A DNA stretch of 64,000 nt. It comes from Tsukamurella sp. PLM1 (lineage in GTDB: Bacteria > Actinomycetota > Actinomycetes > Mycobacteriales > Mycobacteriaceae). Of this stretch, positions 37,557 to 46,661 are shown piece after piece. Where the stretch lies: NCBI RefSeq assembly GCF_023168325.1, contig NZ_AP025688.1, positions 4,216,001 through 4,280,000 of the forward strand, in the 5' to 3' direction. Numbering within the stretch: position 1 is the stretch's first letter; every line of letters begins with the position of its first letter. The notes under the pieces are model-generated. The model was not told where the DNA came from. It worked only from the letters and a program-made list of their open reading frames with translations, and did no database searches. The position numbers and the translations under genes were made by a program.

Positions 37557-38242
37557 CCGGGGCCCATCCGGTAGCCCACGCCACGCACCGTGCGCACGTA
37601 CCGCGGGTCGCCGGCATCGTCGCCGAGCTTGCGTCGCACGCGGCCTACGTGCACGTCGACGAGCCGCTCGTCGCCGACCCAACCCGCGCCCCAGATGGAT
37701 TCGATCAGCTGCGCGCGGGAGAAGGCGACGTTCGGGCTGCGCGCGAGGGTGGCGAGCACGTCGAACTCCGTGGCCGTCAGCTCGACGACCCGGCTCCCCA
37801 CCCGGACCTCGCGCCCGAGCGGATCGACGGTGAGCTCACCGAACCGGCGGGCCGCGCCGGCGCCGTCGGGCAGGCTGCGCGGACGGCGCAGCATCGCCCG
37901 GACCCGCGCCACCACCTCACGCGGGCTGAACGGCTTGACGAGGTAGTCGTCCGCGCCAACCGAGAGACCGACGATCTTGTCCAGCTCGTCGCCGCGCGCG
38001 GTGAGCATGATGACGTACGCATCGCTGAAGGAGCGCACGGCACGGCAGACCTCCAATCCGTCAAGGCGCGGCAGGCCGATGTCGAGCAGGATCACCGCCG
38101 GCTCGATCTCGCGCGCGAGGGCCAATCCGCGCTCGCCGTCGGCGGCGGTCGTCACCTCGAATCCGTCACGGGTGAGGTACTCCTGCGCGAGCCGAGCGAG
38201 GGCGGGTTCGTCCTCGATCACCAGCACCTTGTGAGAGTCCAT
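37553..38242 (-). CDS. OmpR/PhoB-type response regulator
   Basis: This 229-residue regulator has a receiver domain with the acidic pocket (VIEDEP), phospho-acceptor Asp in ILLDIGLPRLDG, and Lys in LVKPFSPREVVARV. A winged-helix DNA-binding domain follows (LTATEFDVLATLARSPNVAFSRAQL, VDVHVGRVRRKLGDD, VRTVRGVGYRMGPG). It is the cognate partner of the overlapping kinase. Only 23 nt separate it from the divergent ctaG-like gene, so one short region controls both. Confidence 0.92.
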   Translation of the reverse strand: MDSHKVLVIEDEPALARLAQEYLTRDGFEVTTAADGERGLALAREIEPAVILLDIGLPRLDGLEVCRAVRSFSDAYVIMLTARGDELDKIVGLSVGADDYLVKPFSPREVVARVRAMLRRPRSLPDGAGAARRFGELTVDPLGREVRVGSRVVELTATEFDVLATLARSPNVAFSRAQLIESIWGAGWVGDERLVDVHVGRVRRKLGDDAGDPRYVRTVRGVGYRMGPG

Positions 38243-38265
38243 GAACTATATAGTAATATGCGCAT

Positions 38266-39194
38266 GTGCTCACTACTGCTCCGCCGGTCGACGCACCGTC
38301 GATCCTGGGCATGCTCGGCTGGGCCCCACCCCGCTTCCGGTGCTACCACTGGCGGCGGCGATCGCGGCCGCACTGTACCTGCTGGGAGTGCGGACCGTGC
38401 GCCGGAAAGGGCGACGGTGGCCGGCCGCGCGCGTCGTGAGCTTCCTGCTCGGCTGCCTCGTTCTCGCGGGAGTCACCGGCCTACGGATCGAGGCCTACTC
38501 CTGGCACCTGTTCAGCGCGTTCATGTTCCAGCAGCTCACGCTGTCGATCCTGGTACCGCCGCTGCTCGTCGGCGGAGCGCCCGGCGTGCTGCTACTGCGA
38601 GCAACACCGCACCGCGGCCCCGGCCGCGTCGTGCTGGCCGCGGCGCTCGGGCTCCTGCGCAGCCGATTGCCGCGGATCGTGCTGCACTCCGGCTTCACCA
38701 TCCCGCTGTTCCTGATGAGCTACTACGGCGTCTACCTCGGCGGCGTCGTCGACGCGATCGGCGGAACCTGGCTCGGCCACACCGCGCTGCAGGTCTTCTT
38801 CCTCGGCGCGGGGCTGCTGTTCATCATTCCCATTCTGTCGATCGGGCCGCTCCCCGGCCGCGACTCCTGGCTCATGCGCTTCTTCGACATCTTCATCGAG
38901 ATGCCGCTGCACGTCTTCATCGGCGTGATCCTCATGATGGCGACCACGCCAATGGTCACGCTCTTCTCCGCACCACCGGCGTCGTGGGGGATCGACCCGC
39001 TGCGCGACCAGTCCATCGCTGGCGCCCTCGCATGGTCCTACGGCGAGCCGATCGCCATGATCACCACCTGTCTGTTCGCGCTGCGCTGGCGCCGGTCCGA
39101 GCGGCGCGACGCCGAACGGGCGGGCGCGGACCGTCGGGAAGAGGACGAACGCGAGGCGTACAACGCCTACCTGCGCGAACTCCGCTCTCGATAG
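38266..39194 (+). CDS. Cytochrome c oxidase assembly protein, caa3_CtaG-like, frame broken once
   Basis: About 309 residues after repair, with about seven membrane helices. The body reads FQQLTLSILVPPLLVGGAPGVLLLR, GTWLGHTALQVFFLGAGLLFIIPIL, FFDIFIEMPLHVFIGVILMM and QSIAGALAWSYGEPIAM, as in CtaG/YtcJ-like proteins that help copper delivery to oxidase. The N-terminus MLTTAPPVDAPSILGMLGWAP is in another frame; restoring one base in the gggccccacccc run (about 38321-38333) joins it to TPLPVLPLAAA. GTG 38266 lies 6 nt after TAATAT, so it is probably leaderless. A decayed relative lies at 32284-32660. Confidence 0.75.
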
Positions 39195-39203
39195 CGCAAG
39201 GCC

Positions 39204-39503
39204 ATGCGCCGCACCCAACTCATCCTATTGGCAGGCACGAGCAGCACAGTGATCGTCATCGCTACCGCCCCAATCTGCCACCTCGGCCGAAGGCGGCTCT
39301 ATTTCGCTGGTGAAGCCAAGAAAAACAAGAGTCGCGCAGCAGGACGACTCGCTGGCGACGAGACGGTAAGCCCGGATCGCCGGGCGCGGAAGCTCTACAC
39401 CGCAGGTCTTGTACTGCGGTTCATTGTCTCAGCCACTCAGCGGTCCCGGGTCAGGGTAGGAGCGATGACCAGTACCACCAGAACCGTTCGACGATCAGAG
39501 TGA
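39204..39503 (+). CDS. Possible small exported protein, weakly supported
   Basis: A 99-codon frame starts 9 nt after the ctaG-like stop with AAGG upstream. The first 25 residues (MRRTQLILLAGTSSTVIVIA) look like a signal or membrane anchor; the rest is basic and unremarkable. It overlaps the 3' end of the opposing VKOR gene by 53 nt. No family is recognised, and the frame may be chance. Confidence 0.2.
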   Translation: MRRTQLILLAGTSSTVIVIATAPICHLGRRRLYFAGEAKKNKSRAAGRLAGDETVSPDRRARKLYTAGLVLRFIVSATQRSRVRVGAMTSTTRTVRRSE

Positions 39504-40086
39504 TGATCGTGAGGAACCAGATCGTCGGCGGCACGGAGTGGTACTTGAGGAGCGTGTTGACGGCGGGTGAGCGGACCGGCGCGAAGCGGGTGAGGTTGGC
39601 GAGGGTCACGTACCAGAAGATCGGCCCCGTGGCGGCCCAGACGATCATGCAGTACGGGCAGAGCGCGTTGATGGTGTAGAGGCTCTGAGTGATGAGCCAG
39701 TGCACGAATCCCAGGGCTGCGGTGAGGCCGATCTGGAGGCAGAGCCAGAACCAGCGGCGGAACCGGGCTCCGGCGAGGAGTGCGGCGCCGATGGTGCTGA
39801 TGGCGGTGAACCCGGCGATGCCGATCAGGGAGTTGGGGAATCCGAGGACGGCGGCCTGGGGTGTGGTCATCACGGAGCCGCAGTTGAGCACGGGGTTCAG
39901 GCTGCACGAGGGGACGTAGGTCGTGTCGGCGGCGAGTTGCAGCTTCTCGATCGTCAGGACCAGAGAAGCCAGTGCTCCGGCGATGCCGCCGAGGAGCAGC
40001 AGCCAGGGCAGCAGCCGGGGAAACGTACCAGGCCCTTCGGGCGGTGCCTGTGTAGATGAGTCAGGCGAGGGCATCGTCGAGGGCAC
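39451..40086 (-). CDS. Vitamin K epoxide reductase (VKOR) family protein
   Basis: This 211-residue membrane protein has four to five helices. The conserved cysteines are Cys61 and Cys69 in VPSCSLNPVLNCGSV and the redox pair Cys143-Cys146 in INALCPYCM, with a Ser/Asn loop LGFPNSL. In actinobacteria VKOR re-oxidises DsbA using menaquinone, driving disulfide formation outside the membrane. The start overlaps the end of the dsbA-like gene by 26 nt, so they are one operon. Confidence 0.9.
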   Translation of the reverse strand: MPSTMPSPDSSTQAPPEGPGTFPRLLPWLLLLGGIAGALASLVLTIEKLQLAADTTYVPSCSLNPVLNCGSVMTTPQAAVLGFPNSLIGIAGFTAISTIGAALLAGARFRRWFWLCLQIGLTAALGFVHWLITQSLYTINALCPYCMIVWAATGPIFWYVTLANLTRFAPVRSPAVNTLLKYHSVPPTIWFLTIITLIVERFWWYWSSLLP

Positions 40087-40732
40087 GAGTGAGATCGTCG
40101 TAGCTGTTGGGGGTCAGCTGCTTCCCGTTGACGAAGAAGGTGGGGGTGCCTTGAACGCCCAGTGTCTTGCCGTCATCGACATCGGCTTGAATGCGCGCCG
40201 CTGTCGCCGGATCGTTGTAGTCGCGGTCGTAGCGGGCGAGGTCGAGGCCGAGCTCGGTGGCGAAGGAACGGAAAAGCTCGTCTTTGGGTGTGCGTTGCTC
40301 GCCCCACTGGGTCTGTGTTTCGTACATCTTCTTGTACATCTGCTCGAATCGGCCTTGCCTGGCAGCGGATTCGACAGCTCGGGCGGCGCGTTGTGCGTTG
40401 AAGTGTGATGGAATCGGGAAGTAGCGGACGACGAAACTGACGCGATCCCCGTACTGGGCGCGCAGGCGCTCGATCGACGGGAACGCGGCACCGCAGGCCT
40501 CGCACTCGAAGTCGAGGAACTCGACGAAGGTGACTTTGCCGTCGGGCACGGATGAGAGGCGATGACTGTCCGGGCGCACCAACACGCTGCTCGCCCCGTC
40601 CACGCCGGCGCCCGGGGAACTGGTGGAACGGTCGTCGGGAGTGTTCAGCCAGAGCGCGGTGCCCAGCCCGATCACGAAGACCACGATCAGCCCGACGGAC
40701 ACCTGTGTCGCACGAGTCACTCGAAGAGCCAC
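40061..40732 (-). CDS. DsbA-like thiol:disulfide interchange protein
   Basis: This 223-residue protein has an N-terminal membrane anchor (VSVGLIVVFVIGLGTALWL) and a thioredoxin/DsbA-fold domain. The active site is Cys77-Glu-Ala-Cys80 (FLDFECEACGAAFP), and the cis-Pro loop is GVQGTPTFFVNGKQL. It would oxidise cysteines in exported proteins and pass electrons to the VKOR encoded next. It is divergent from cmtR, with palindromes in the 84-bp gap. Confidence 0.9.
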   Translation of the reverse strand: MALRVTRATQVSVGLIVVFVIGLGTALWLNTPDDRSTSSPGAGVDGASSVLVRPDSHRLSSVPDGKVTFVEFLDFECEACGAAFPSIERLRAQYGDRVSFVVRYFPIPSHFNAQRAARAVESAARQGRFEQMYKKMYETQTQWGEQRTPKDELFRSFATELGLDLARYDRDYNDPATAARIQADVDDGKTLGVQGTPTFFVNGKQLTPNSYDDLTRALDDALA

Positions 40733-40760
40733 CTTCCCAGGGCCGTCAGGCCGTAACCAC

Positions 40761-40809
40761 CTGAACCGTATAGTTCAGTCTTCCGTGAATACAGCCCACA
40801 CTGTACAGT
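40761..40809. promoter_or_regulatory. Two palindromes between dsbA-like and cmtR genes
   Basis: CTGAAC and GTTCAG arms surround 6 nt at 40761-40778, and ACTGTACAGT at 40800-40809 is a perfect 10-bp palindrome. The second contains the -10-like TACAGT, 7 nt before the GTG start of cmtR. They are likely operators for CmtR or another regulator controlling both divergent units. Confidence 0.5.
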
Positions 40810-40816
40810 ACGGTGC

Positions 40817-41146
40817 GTGGATGTTGCACTCAGTCGTGACGCTCTGACCAGGTTCGGACACGCGTTGTCGGATTCGACCCGAACGAAGATCCTCCTTGCC
40901 CTGCGGGAGCAGCCGGGGTATCCCGCCGAGCTGGCCGAGGAGATCGGGGTTTCGCGGCAGATCCTGTCCAATCACCTCGCATGCCTGCGTGGATGCGGAC
41001 TGGTCGTCGCAGTACCGGAGGGACGGAGAAGCCGGTACGAGTTGGCCGATCCGCGGATCGGTCGCGCGCTCGACGATCTTCTGGGTTTGGTTCTTGCGGT
41101 CGATCCCGCTTGCTGCGCGGCCGCGTCGACGGATGAGTGCTGCTGA
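40817..41146 (+). CDS. cmtR: ArsR/SmtB-family Cd/Pb sensor, CmtR-like
   Basis: This 109-residue winged-helix repressor contains YPAELAEEIGVSRQILSNHLACLRGCGLVVAVPEGR. It resembles M. tuberculosis CmtR, including the two metal-binding cysteines of the recognition helix (Cys56 and Cys60 here). The C-terminus adds Cys99, Cys100, Cys108 and Cys109, more than in CmtR, which uses one C-terminal Cys. Metal binding would release it from DNA. GTG 40817 is 7 nt after TACAGT (leaderless). The same gene order, cmtR-DUF3703-ctpG, is known from M. tuberculosis. Confidence 0.88.
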   Translation: MDVALSRDALTRFGHALSDSTRTKILLALREQPGYPAELAEEIGVSRQILSNHLACLRGCGLVVAVPEGRRSRYELADPRIGRALDDLLGLVLAVDPACCAAASTDECC

Positions 41147-41535
41147 TGTGGTCCGGGACGCGGTTGAGCGACACGGTCCGGGACCTGTATCGCGTGGAGA
41201 TGGCAGCTGCGCACGCTGCGCCGGCTGGCGCGGTGAAGTGGCGGCATCTGGAGCGGGCGCACATTCTCTCGCAGCCCGATCCGTGGCTGCACACGGGCAA
41301 TCACGTCGCGATGTTCGTGCTCGCGGTGCGGGAGCGCAACCGGGGTGAAGCGCTCGGTCAGGTCGTTCGGATCGTCCTGGCCGCCCCGGGCTCACTGACC
41401 GGGCGCTACCCGGAGGGCAACACCGGGCGGGCGTCGGTGGGACTGCGCCGGCGAATGCCCATCCCGGACGATCTGCGCGCGGCGATCACCGGTACCGACG
41501 AACTGACCGAACATCTGGAGGGCACTCATGGCTGA
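41146..41535 (+). CDS. DUF3703 family protein (Rv1993c-like)
   Basis: This 129-residue soluble protein contains WRHLERAHILSQPDPWLHTGNHVAMFVLAVRERN, the His-rich core of DUF3703. It overlaps the cmtR stop (TGATG) and ends 8 nt inside the start of ctpG. In M. tuberculosis a DUF3703 gene also lies between cmtR and ctpG. The conserved histidines suggest metal binding, perhaps as a chaperone to the ATPase; that role is inferred. Confidence 0.8.
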   Translation: MWSGTRLSDTVRDLYRVEMAAAHAAPAGAVKWRHLERAHILSQPDPWLHTGNHVAMFVLAVRERNRGEALGQVVRIVLAAPGSLTGRYPEGNTGRASVGLRRRMPIPDDLRAAITGTDELTEHLEGTHG

Positions 41536-43722
41536 CGCATGCTGCGGACCGCAGTCCGACCCTGCGGGCAAGACGGACGAGCACGAGACCGCCGAGGGCG
41601 GTGGGCGTTTGTGGCAGGTCCGCGAGTTGCAGTACGCGGCGATCGCGATCGTGCTGCTGACCGTGGGCTGGTTGCTCGGCCGCGCCGGGCAGGAGGCGCT
41701 GTCGGTCGGATTGGAGGTTGCGGCCGCCGTCGTAGCAGGATTGTCGTTCGTCCCGTCGGCAGTGACCAACCTGCTTCGCCACCGTCACATCGGGGTCGGC
41801 ACCCTGATGACGATCGCGGCGATCGGCGCCCTCGCGCTGGGGCAGTTCGCCGAGGCCGCGATGCTGGGGATCCTGTTCTCCATCGCCGAGGGCCTTGAGC
41901 ATTACGCGGTGGTCAAGACCCGCCGCGGCCTGCGGGCCCTGCTGGCGCTGGTGCCACCGACCGCGACGGTCCTCCGTAGCGGTACCGAGGTCACGCTGGC
42001 ACCGGATGAGCTGCGCGTGGGTGATGTGATGGTGCTACGGCCCGGTGAGCGCGCCGCCACCGACGGGACGATCCGCGCCGGCCGCACGAGCCTCGACCTG
42101 TCCGCGATCACCGGCGAGTCCGTCCCCGTGGAAGCAGGACCGGGCGATCAGGTGCATGCGGGCGCGATCAACGGCGGCGGCGCGATCGAGGTCGAGGTCA
42201 CCACACCCGCCTCCGACAGCTCCCTGGCCCGGATCGTGCACATCGTCGAAGAAGCACAGGACCGCAAGGGCACCGCCCAGCGGCTCGCCGACAAGATCGC
42301 CCGGCCGCTGGTCCCGGCGATCATGGTGCTCGCCGCCGCCGTCGCAGGCATCGGTGCACTCCTCGGGGATCCCATGGTGTGGATCGAACGCGCCTTCGTC
42401 GTCCTCGTCGCCGCCTCCCCCTGCGCCCTGGCCATAGCCGTCCCGCTGACCGTGGTCGCCGCAATCGGAGCTGCCAGCCGGCAAGGGGCGCTCGTCAAGG
42501 GCGGCGCCGCCCTCGAGCAACTCGGACGGATCCGGGTCGTCGCGCTCGACAAGACCGGCACCCTGACCCGCAACACACCGCAGGTCATCGCGATCCTCAC
42601 CGCCCCCGACCGGAGTGAGGACGAGGTCCTCGCTGCAGCTGCGGCGCTGGAAGCACGCAGCGAGCACCCCTCGCACGAGCGATCCTCGACACCGCACCCG
42701 ATCCGAGCTCCGTCGCGGACGATGTCACCGCGGTCCCCGGCCACGGACTGACCGGCAGCCTCGACGGCCACCAACTGCGCCTGGGCAAGCCCGGCTGGAT
42801 CGACCCGACCGCCCTCACCTCCCGCGTCACCGCGCTGCAATCAGACGGGGCCACCGTCGTTCTGGTCGAACGCGATGGCGTCGTCATCGGCGCGGTCGCA
42901 GTCCGCGACGAGCTGCGGCCCGAGGCACCGGAGACGATCGACCGGCTCGCTCGGCTGGGTATCGACACCGTCATGCTCACCGGCGACAACGCCGCGACCG
43001 CGACCGCCCTCGGACAGCAGGCCGGGATCACCAAGATCCACGCGGAATTGCTCCCCGAGGACAAGGCCACCTTGGTCACCCGCATCGCCGCGGGGCGTCC
43101 GATCGCCATGGTCGGCGACGGCGTCAACGACGCCCCCGCGCTGGCGACCGCCGACATCGGAATCGCCATGGGCGCCATGGGCACCGACGTCGCCATCGAA
43201 ACCGCCGACGTCGCGCTGATGGGCGAAGACCTGCGCCACCTGCCCCAGGTTCTCGCGCACGCCCGCCGAGCCCGCAGGATCATGCTGCAGAACATCGTCC
43301 TCGCGATGCTCATCATCGGCATCCTGATCCCGCTCGCCGCCACCGGTGTTCTCGGTCTCGCCACCGTCGTACTGATCCACGAAGCCGCCGAAGTCCTCGT
43401 GATCCTCAATGCGATCCGCGCCGCCCGCACCGTCACCCTCCCGGGCCTGTCCACCACCACAGTCCAGGCCGGGGACCGCCACCACGTCACCGTCGCCGAA
43501 ACGCACACACCCGACGACGCCTGCTGCGCCCCCACACCGGACCGCCGCGACAGCGGCACGCCCACTCCGCGGGGCTCGAACGGTGGCACGACGGGACTGA
43601 ACCTCCTGACGATCGCCCCCTCAGGAACGAACGACGCGAGTGAGTCGGACTGCGAGTGCTGCAACGACGAGCACCCCGCTGGGGAGAGCGTTGCCGCCGG
43701 CCGACCCTCGTCCAAGCAGTAG
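41528..43722 (+). CDS. ctpG: Soft-metal P-type ATPase, CtpG-like, frame broken once
   Basis: About 731 residues after repair. P1B-type landmarks: TGES in DLSAITGESVPVEAG, membrane metal motif SPC in VAASPCALAIAVPLT, phosphorylation DKTGTLTRN, SEHP nucleotide site, MLTGDN and VGDGVNDAPAL. The SPC motif rather than CPC is shared with CtpG. Both ends carry Cys pairs (ACCGP near the start; ACCAP and ECCND near the end), likely for metal capture. A missing base near 42670 breaks the frame; repair gives EHPLARAILDTAP. It should export cadmium or lead under CmtR control. Confidence 0.87.
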
Positions 43723-43724
43723 CG

Positions 43725-44309
43725 GTGCGCCGTTACGCACAGCTGACGCTGCTCGTCCTCGTGACGCTCCTGGCGACCACCGGCTGCGTTCAGTTGACCG
43801 ACCAGGCCAGCAAGGGCGGCGTCATCGCGCCCGGCGGCAAGGTCCGGCAGTTCTACGAGCCCGGGCAGCGCAGCACCGTCGAGAACCTGTCCGGGCGCAG
43901 CGTGACCGACGAGAAGACCACGATCCGGCTCGCCGATTACGCCGGCAAGGTCGTCGTCATCAACGTCTGGGGCAGCTGGTGCGCGCCGTGCCGTATCGAA
44001 TCCCCCGAGCTGGAGCGCACCTTCCTCGCCACCAAGGACCGGGGCGTGCAGTTCCTCGGCATCAACGTGCGCGAGACCGCCGGCGACGACGCCGCCCGCG
44101 ACTTCATCGGCTCGCAGGGCCTGACCTACCCGTCGATCTACGACCCGCCGGGCAAGACCCTGCTGGCCATCGGCGCGCAGTACCCGACCACCGTGGTGCC
44201 GATGACCTTCGTGCTCGACCGGCAGCACCGCGTGGCCGCCTCCTACCTCACGACCGTCGGTGAGAAGGAACTGAGCTCCACGATCGAGAAGGTCCTGGGG
44301 GAGGGCTGA
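43725..44309 (+). CDS. TlpA/ResA-like thioredoxin lipoprotein
   Basis: This 194-residue lipoprotein has a signal ending in LLATTGC (Cys21) and a thioredoxin domain with [21 protein letters not shown] (CxxC) and cis-Pro region [10 protein letters not shown]. It is a membrane-anchored thiol reductant on the outer face. GTG 43725 is 2 nt after the ctpG stop, and its own stop overlaps the ccdA start (TGATG), so it sits in the cmtR operon. It may keep cysteines of metal-binding proteins reduced. Confidence 0.87.
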   Translation: MRRYAQLTLLVLVTLLATTGCVQLTDQASKGGVIAPGGKVRQFYEPGQRSTVENLSGRSVTDEKTTIRLADYAGKVVVINVWGSWCAPCRIESPELERTFLATKDRGVQFLGINVRETAGDDAARDFIGSQGLTYPSIYDPPGKTLLAIGAQYPTTVVPMTFVLDRQHRVAASYLTTVGEKELSSTIEKVLGEG

Positions 44310-45094
44310 TGGGGGACGCCTTCGCCAACGCCGCGGTCTCGGGCCCGCTGCTGCTCGCGCTCGGCGCGTGCCTGCTCGCCGGGCTCGTCTCCTTCGCTTC
44401 GCCGTGCATCGTCCCGCTCGTACCGGGTTACCTGTCGTACCTGGCCGGGCTCGTCGGCGCCGAGGCGCCCGCCGCCACCGTCGACGAGGCGCGGGCGGGC
44501 GCGCGCGCCGGGCGCTGGCGCGTCATGGGGGCGGCGGTCCTCTTCGTCGCCGGGTTCACCGCCGTTTTCCTGCTGATGACGATGTCGGTCTTCGGGCTCG
44601 CCACGTCGATCCGGCTCAACGCCGAGACCCTCATGCGGATCGGTGGTGTCGTCACCATCGTCATGGGGCTCGCCTTCATCGGGCTGGTGCCGATGCTCGA
44701 GCGCGACGTCCGGTTCGCGCCGCGGCAGTGGACCACCCTCGCCGGCGCACCCCTGCTCGGCGGCGTCTTCGCCCTCGGCTGGACCCCGTGCATCGGCCCC
44801 ACGCTCGCCGGGATCCTGTCCATCGTGGTCGGCACCGACGCCGAGCCCGCACGCGGCGCGATCCTCATCGTCGCCTACTGCGCGGGGCTCGGCCTGCCCT
44901 TCATCGTCCTGGCCCTCGGGTCGACGGTGGCCGTCCGCGCCGTCGGGTGGCTGCGCCGCAACTCGCGCCGCATCCAGGTCGTCGGCGGTGTGCTGATGAT
45001 CGTCGTCGGCGTCGCGCTGGTCACCGGGTACTGGGCCGAGTTCATCGACCTGGTGCGCCGCCTGTTCGTCTCCAACACGGTGATGCCGATCTAA
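44309..45094 (+). CDS. ccdA: CcdA-type membrane thiol electron transporter
   Basis: This 261-residue protein has six or so helices and the two functional cysteines of CcdA/DsbD-beta in [20 protein letters not shown] and [13 protein letters not shown]. CcdA carries electrons from cytoplasmic thioredoxin to outer-face thioredoxins such as the adjacent TlpA-like protein. It overlaps that gene by one base. The pair is usual in cytochrome c maturation, but its place after ctpG suggests a role in metal stress here. Confidence 0.88.
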   Translation: MGDAFANAAVSGPLLLALGACLLAGLVSFASPCIVPLVPGYLSYLAGLVGAEAPAATVDEARAGARAGRWRVMGAAVLFVAGFTAVFLLMTMSVFGLATSIRLNAETLMRIGGVVTIVMGLAFIGLVPMLERDVRFAPRQWTTLAGAPLLGGVFALGWTPCIGPTLAGILSIVVGTDAEPARGAILIVAYCAGLGLPFIVLALGSTVAVRAVGWLRRNSRRIQVVGGVLMIVVGVALVTGYWAEFIDLVRRLFVSNTVMPI

Positions 45095-45402
45095 CCACGC
45101 CCGCGGAGGTCAGCGAATCCGCATAGGGCAGCCACAAATGGTGAAGCCGACCCGGACCGCGCCCGACACCGGCGGACAGCACAGCGACAGGTCGTCGGGA
45201 TCACTCTCCGATAGGTAGCGCGCGGTTGGTCAGCCAGGTCGTCCATGGCAAGGAGCAGTCACCGCTCTGCCACCACTCGAGGGGACCGCTGGGGACTGCT
45301 GCACTGATGGGGCTGCTGTACCGATAGGTGCCATCTGATCTGGCTTGTCTGAGCGGCGGACCGCCGCGCCTGGTAATCGACGGCCGGCATCAGCACCGGG
45401 CC
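45095..45402. other. Gene-free stretch with a decayed insertion-sequence end
   Basis: No gene is seen. At 45309-45342 a segment starting GGGGCTGCTGTACCGATAGG resembles, with a handful of mismatches, the outer end of the IS3-family element that begins at 45403. It is probably the scar of an older related element into or beside which the present one inserted. Confidence 0.45.
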
Positions 45403-45431
45403 TGCTGCACGGATAGGTGACAGGTGGAGTG

Positions 45432-46307
45432 TTACGCCGCTGGTGCGGCCGTGTTGATGATGGCCTCGTATTCGATCGGGGTCAAGCGGCCGAGGCCCGC
45501 TTGCCGGCGTCGGCGGTGGTAGGTCCTTTCGATCCAGGTGACGATCGCGATTCGTAGCTCCTCGCGGGTGGCCCAGCGTTGCCGGTCGAGGACGTTGCGT
45601 TGCAGCAGCGAGAAGAAGGATTCCATCGCAGCGTTGTCGCCAGCGGCGCCGACCCGGCCCATCGATCCGACCAGGCCGTGCTGGTTCAACGCGGACACGA
45701 ACTTCCGTGACCGGAACTGAGAACCCCTGTCCGAGTGAATAATACAACCGGATACGTCTGCGTCTCGGCGGGCGACCGCATTGTTGAGTGCATTCACCGC
45801 CAGCCGCGATTGCATGCGGGCGTCGATGCTGTAGCCGACGATCCGCCCGGAGCAGGCGTCCTTGATCGCGCACAGGTAGAGCTTGCCCTCGTCGGTCCAG
45901 TGCTCGGTGATGTCCGTGAGCCACAGCTCATCGAGTGCGTCGGCGGTGAAGACGCGTTCGACCAGGTCATCATGCACCGGCGGCCCCGGCTTCTTCCCAT
46001 TGCGGCCGCGCTTCTTACCGAAGCTCGACCACCAGCCGTTGGTGCAGCAGATCCGCCACGCCGTCCGTGCACTCATCCTCTGACCTGCAGCTTCAGCTTC
46101 ATCGGCCAGGAACCGGTACCCGAACTCCGGATCATCGTGGTGCGCGTCGAACAAGGCGTTGGCGCGCTCGGCCGCGACCCGATCGGCAGCGGTCACAGCG
46201 TCCTTGAGCCAGCGGTAGTAAGGCTGGCGAGCGAGCTTAAGAACCCGGCACGTCACCGTGACGGGGATCCCGTCCGCGGCGAGCTCTTTCACGAGCGGGT
46301 ACATCAT
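45432..46307 (-). CDS. IS3-family transposase OrfB
   Basis: This 291-residue protein has the N-terminal HTH_21 region (CRVLKLARQPYYRWL) and an rve integrase core with the DDE triad: Asp in ELWLTDITEH, Asp in IIHSDRGSQFRS, and Glu in GDNAAMESFFSLLQ. The start overlaps the orfA stop as ATGATG after GGGAAAA. It is normally made as an OrfAB fusion by ribosome slippage on the A-run. Confidence 0.93.
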   Translation of the reverse strand: MMYPLVKELAADGIPVTVTCRVLKLARQPYYRWLKDAVTAADRVAAERANALFDAHHDDPEFGYRFLADEAEAAGQRMSARTAWRICCTNGWWSSFGKKRGRNGKKPGPPVHDDLVERVFTADALDELWLTDITEHWTDEGKLYLCAIKDACSGRIVGYSIDARMQSRLAVNALNNAVARRDADVSGCIIHSDRGSQFRSRKFVSALNQHGLVGSMGRVGAAGDNAAMESFFSLLQRNVLDRQRWATREELRIAIVTWIERTYHRRRRQAGLGRLTPIEYEAIINTAAPAA

Positions 46308-46597
46308 TTTCCCGGCAGGTTCGCCTGCGACAGATACGCCGCAGCCCGCCGAAGAATCTCATTCTCCTGCTCCAGCAACCGGTTTCGTTTCCGCAGCTCG
46401 CGCAGTTCGGCGGACTCCGAGGCGGTCACCCCCGGCCGGTTACCGTCCTCAACATCAGCGGCACGCAGCCAGTTCTGCAGACAGGTCTCGCTGACACCGA
46501 AGTCGGCGGCGATCTGCTTGATCGTCACACCGTCCTCCCGACGACGCGCGGCACCGACGACATCGTCACGGAACTCACGGGGATAAGGCTTGGGCAT
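46304..46597 (-). CDS. IS3-family OrfA (helix-turn-helix)
   Basis: This 97-residue protein has the transposase_8 helix-turn-helix (TIKQIAADFGVSETCLQNWLRAAD) and a leucine-zipper tail (ELRELRKRNRLLEQENEILRRA). It binds the element ends and joins OrfB through a -1 shift at the AAAA before its stop. Confidence 0.92.
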   Translation of the reverse strand: MPKPYPREFRDDVVGAARRREDGVTIKQIAADFGVSETCLQNWLRAADVEDGNRPGVTASESAELRELRKRNRLLEQENEILRRAAAYLSQANLPGK

Positions 46598-46661
46598 GTT
46601 GACATCCTTCCAGCGGTGCCCTTACGGCACCACAGATCGGGTGTCACCTATCCGTGCAGCA

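Larger units (their letters stand above)
45403..46661 (-). mobile_element. Complete IS3-family insertion sequence
   Basis: The ends TGCTGCACGGATAGGTGACA (45403-45422) and its exact inverse (46642-46661) are 20-bp terminal repeats starting with TG, as in IS3 elements. Flanking bases GCC occur on both sides (45400-45402 and 46662-46664), a 3-bp target duplication. It is 1,259 bp and holds orfA and orfB on the minus strand with an overlap suited to -1 frameshifting. The perfect ends and intact genes suggest recent insertion. Confidence 0.92.
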
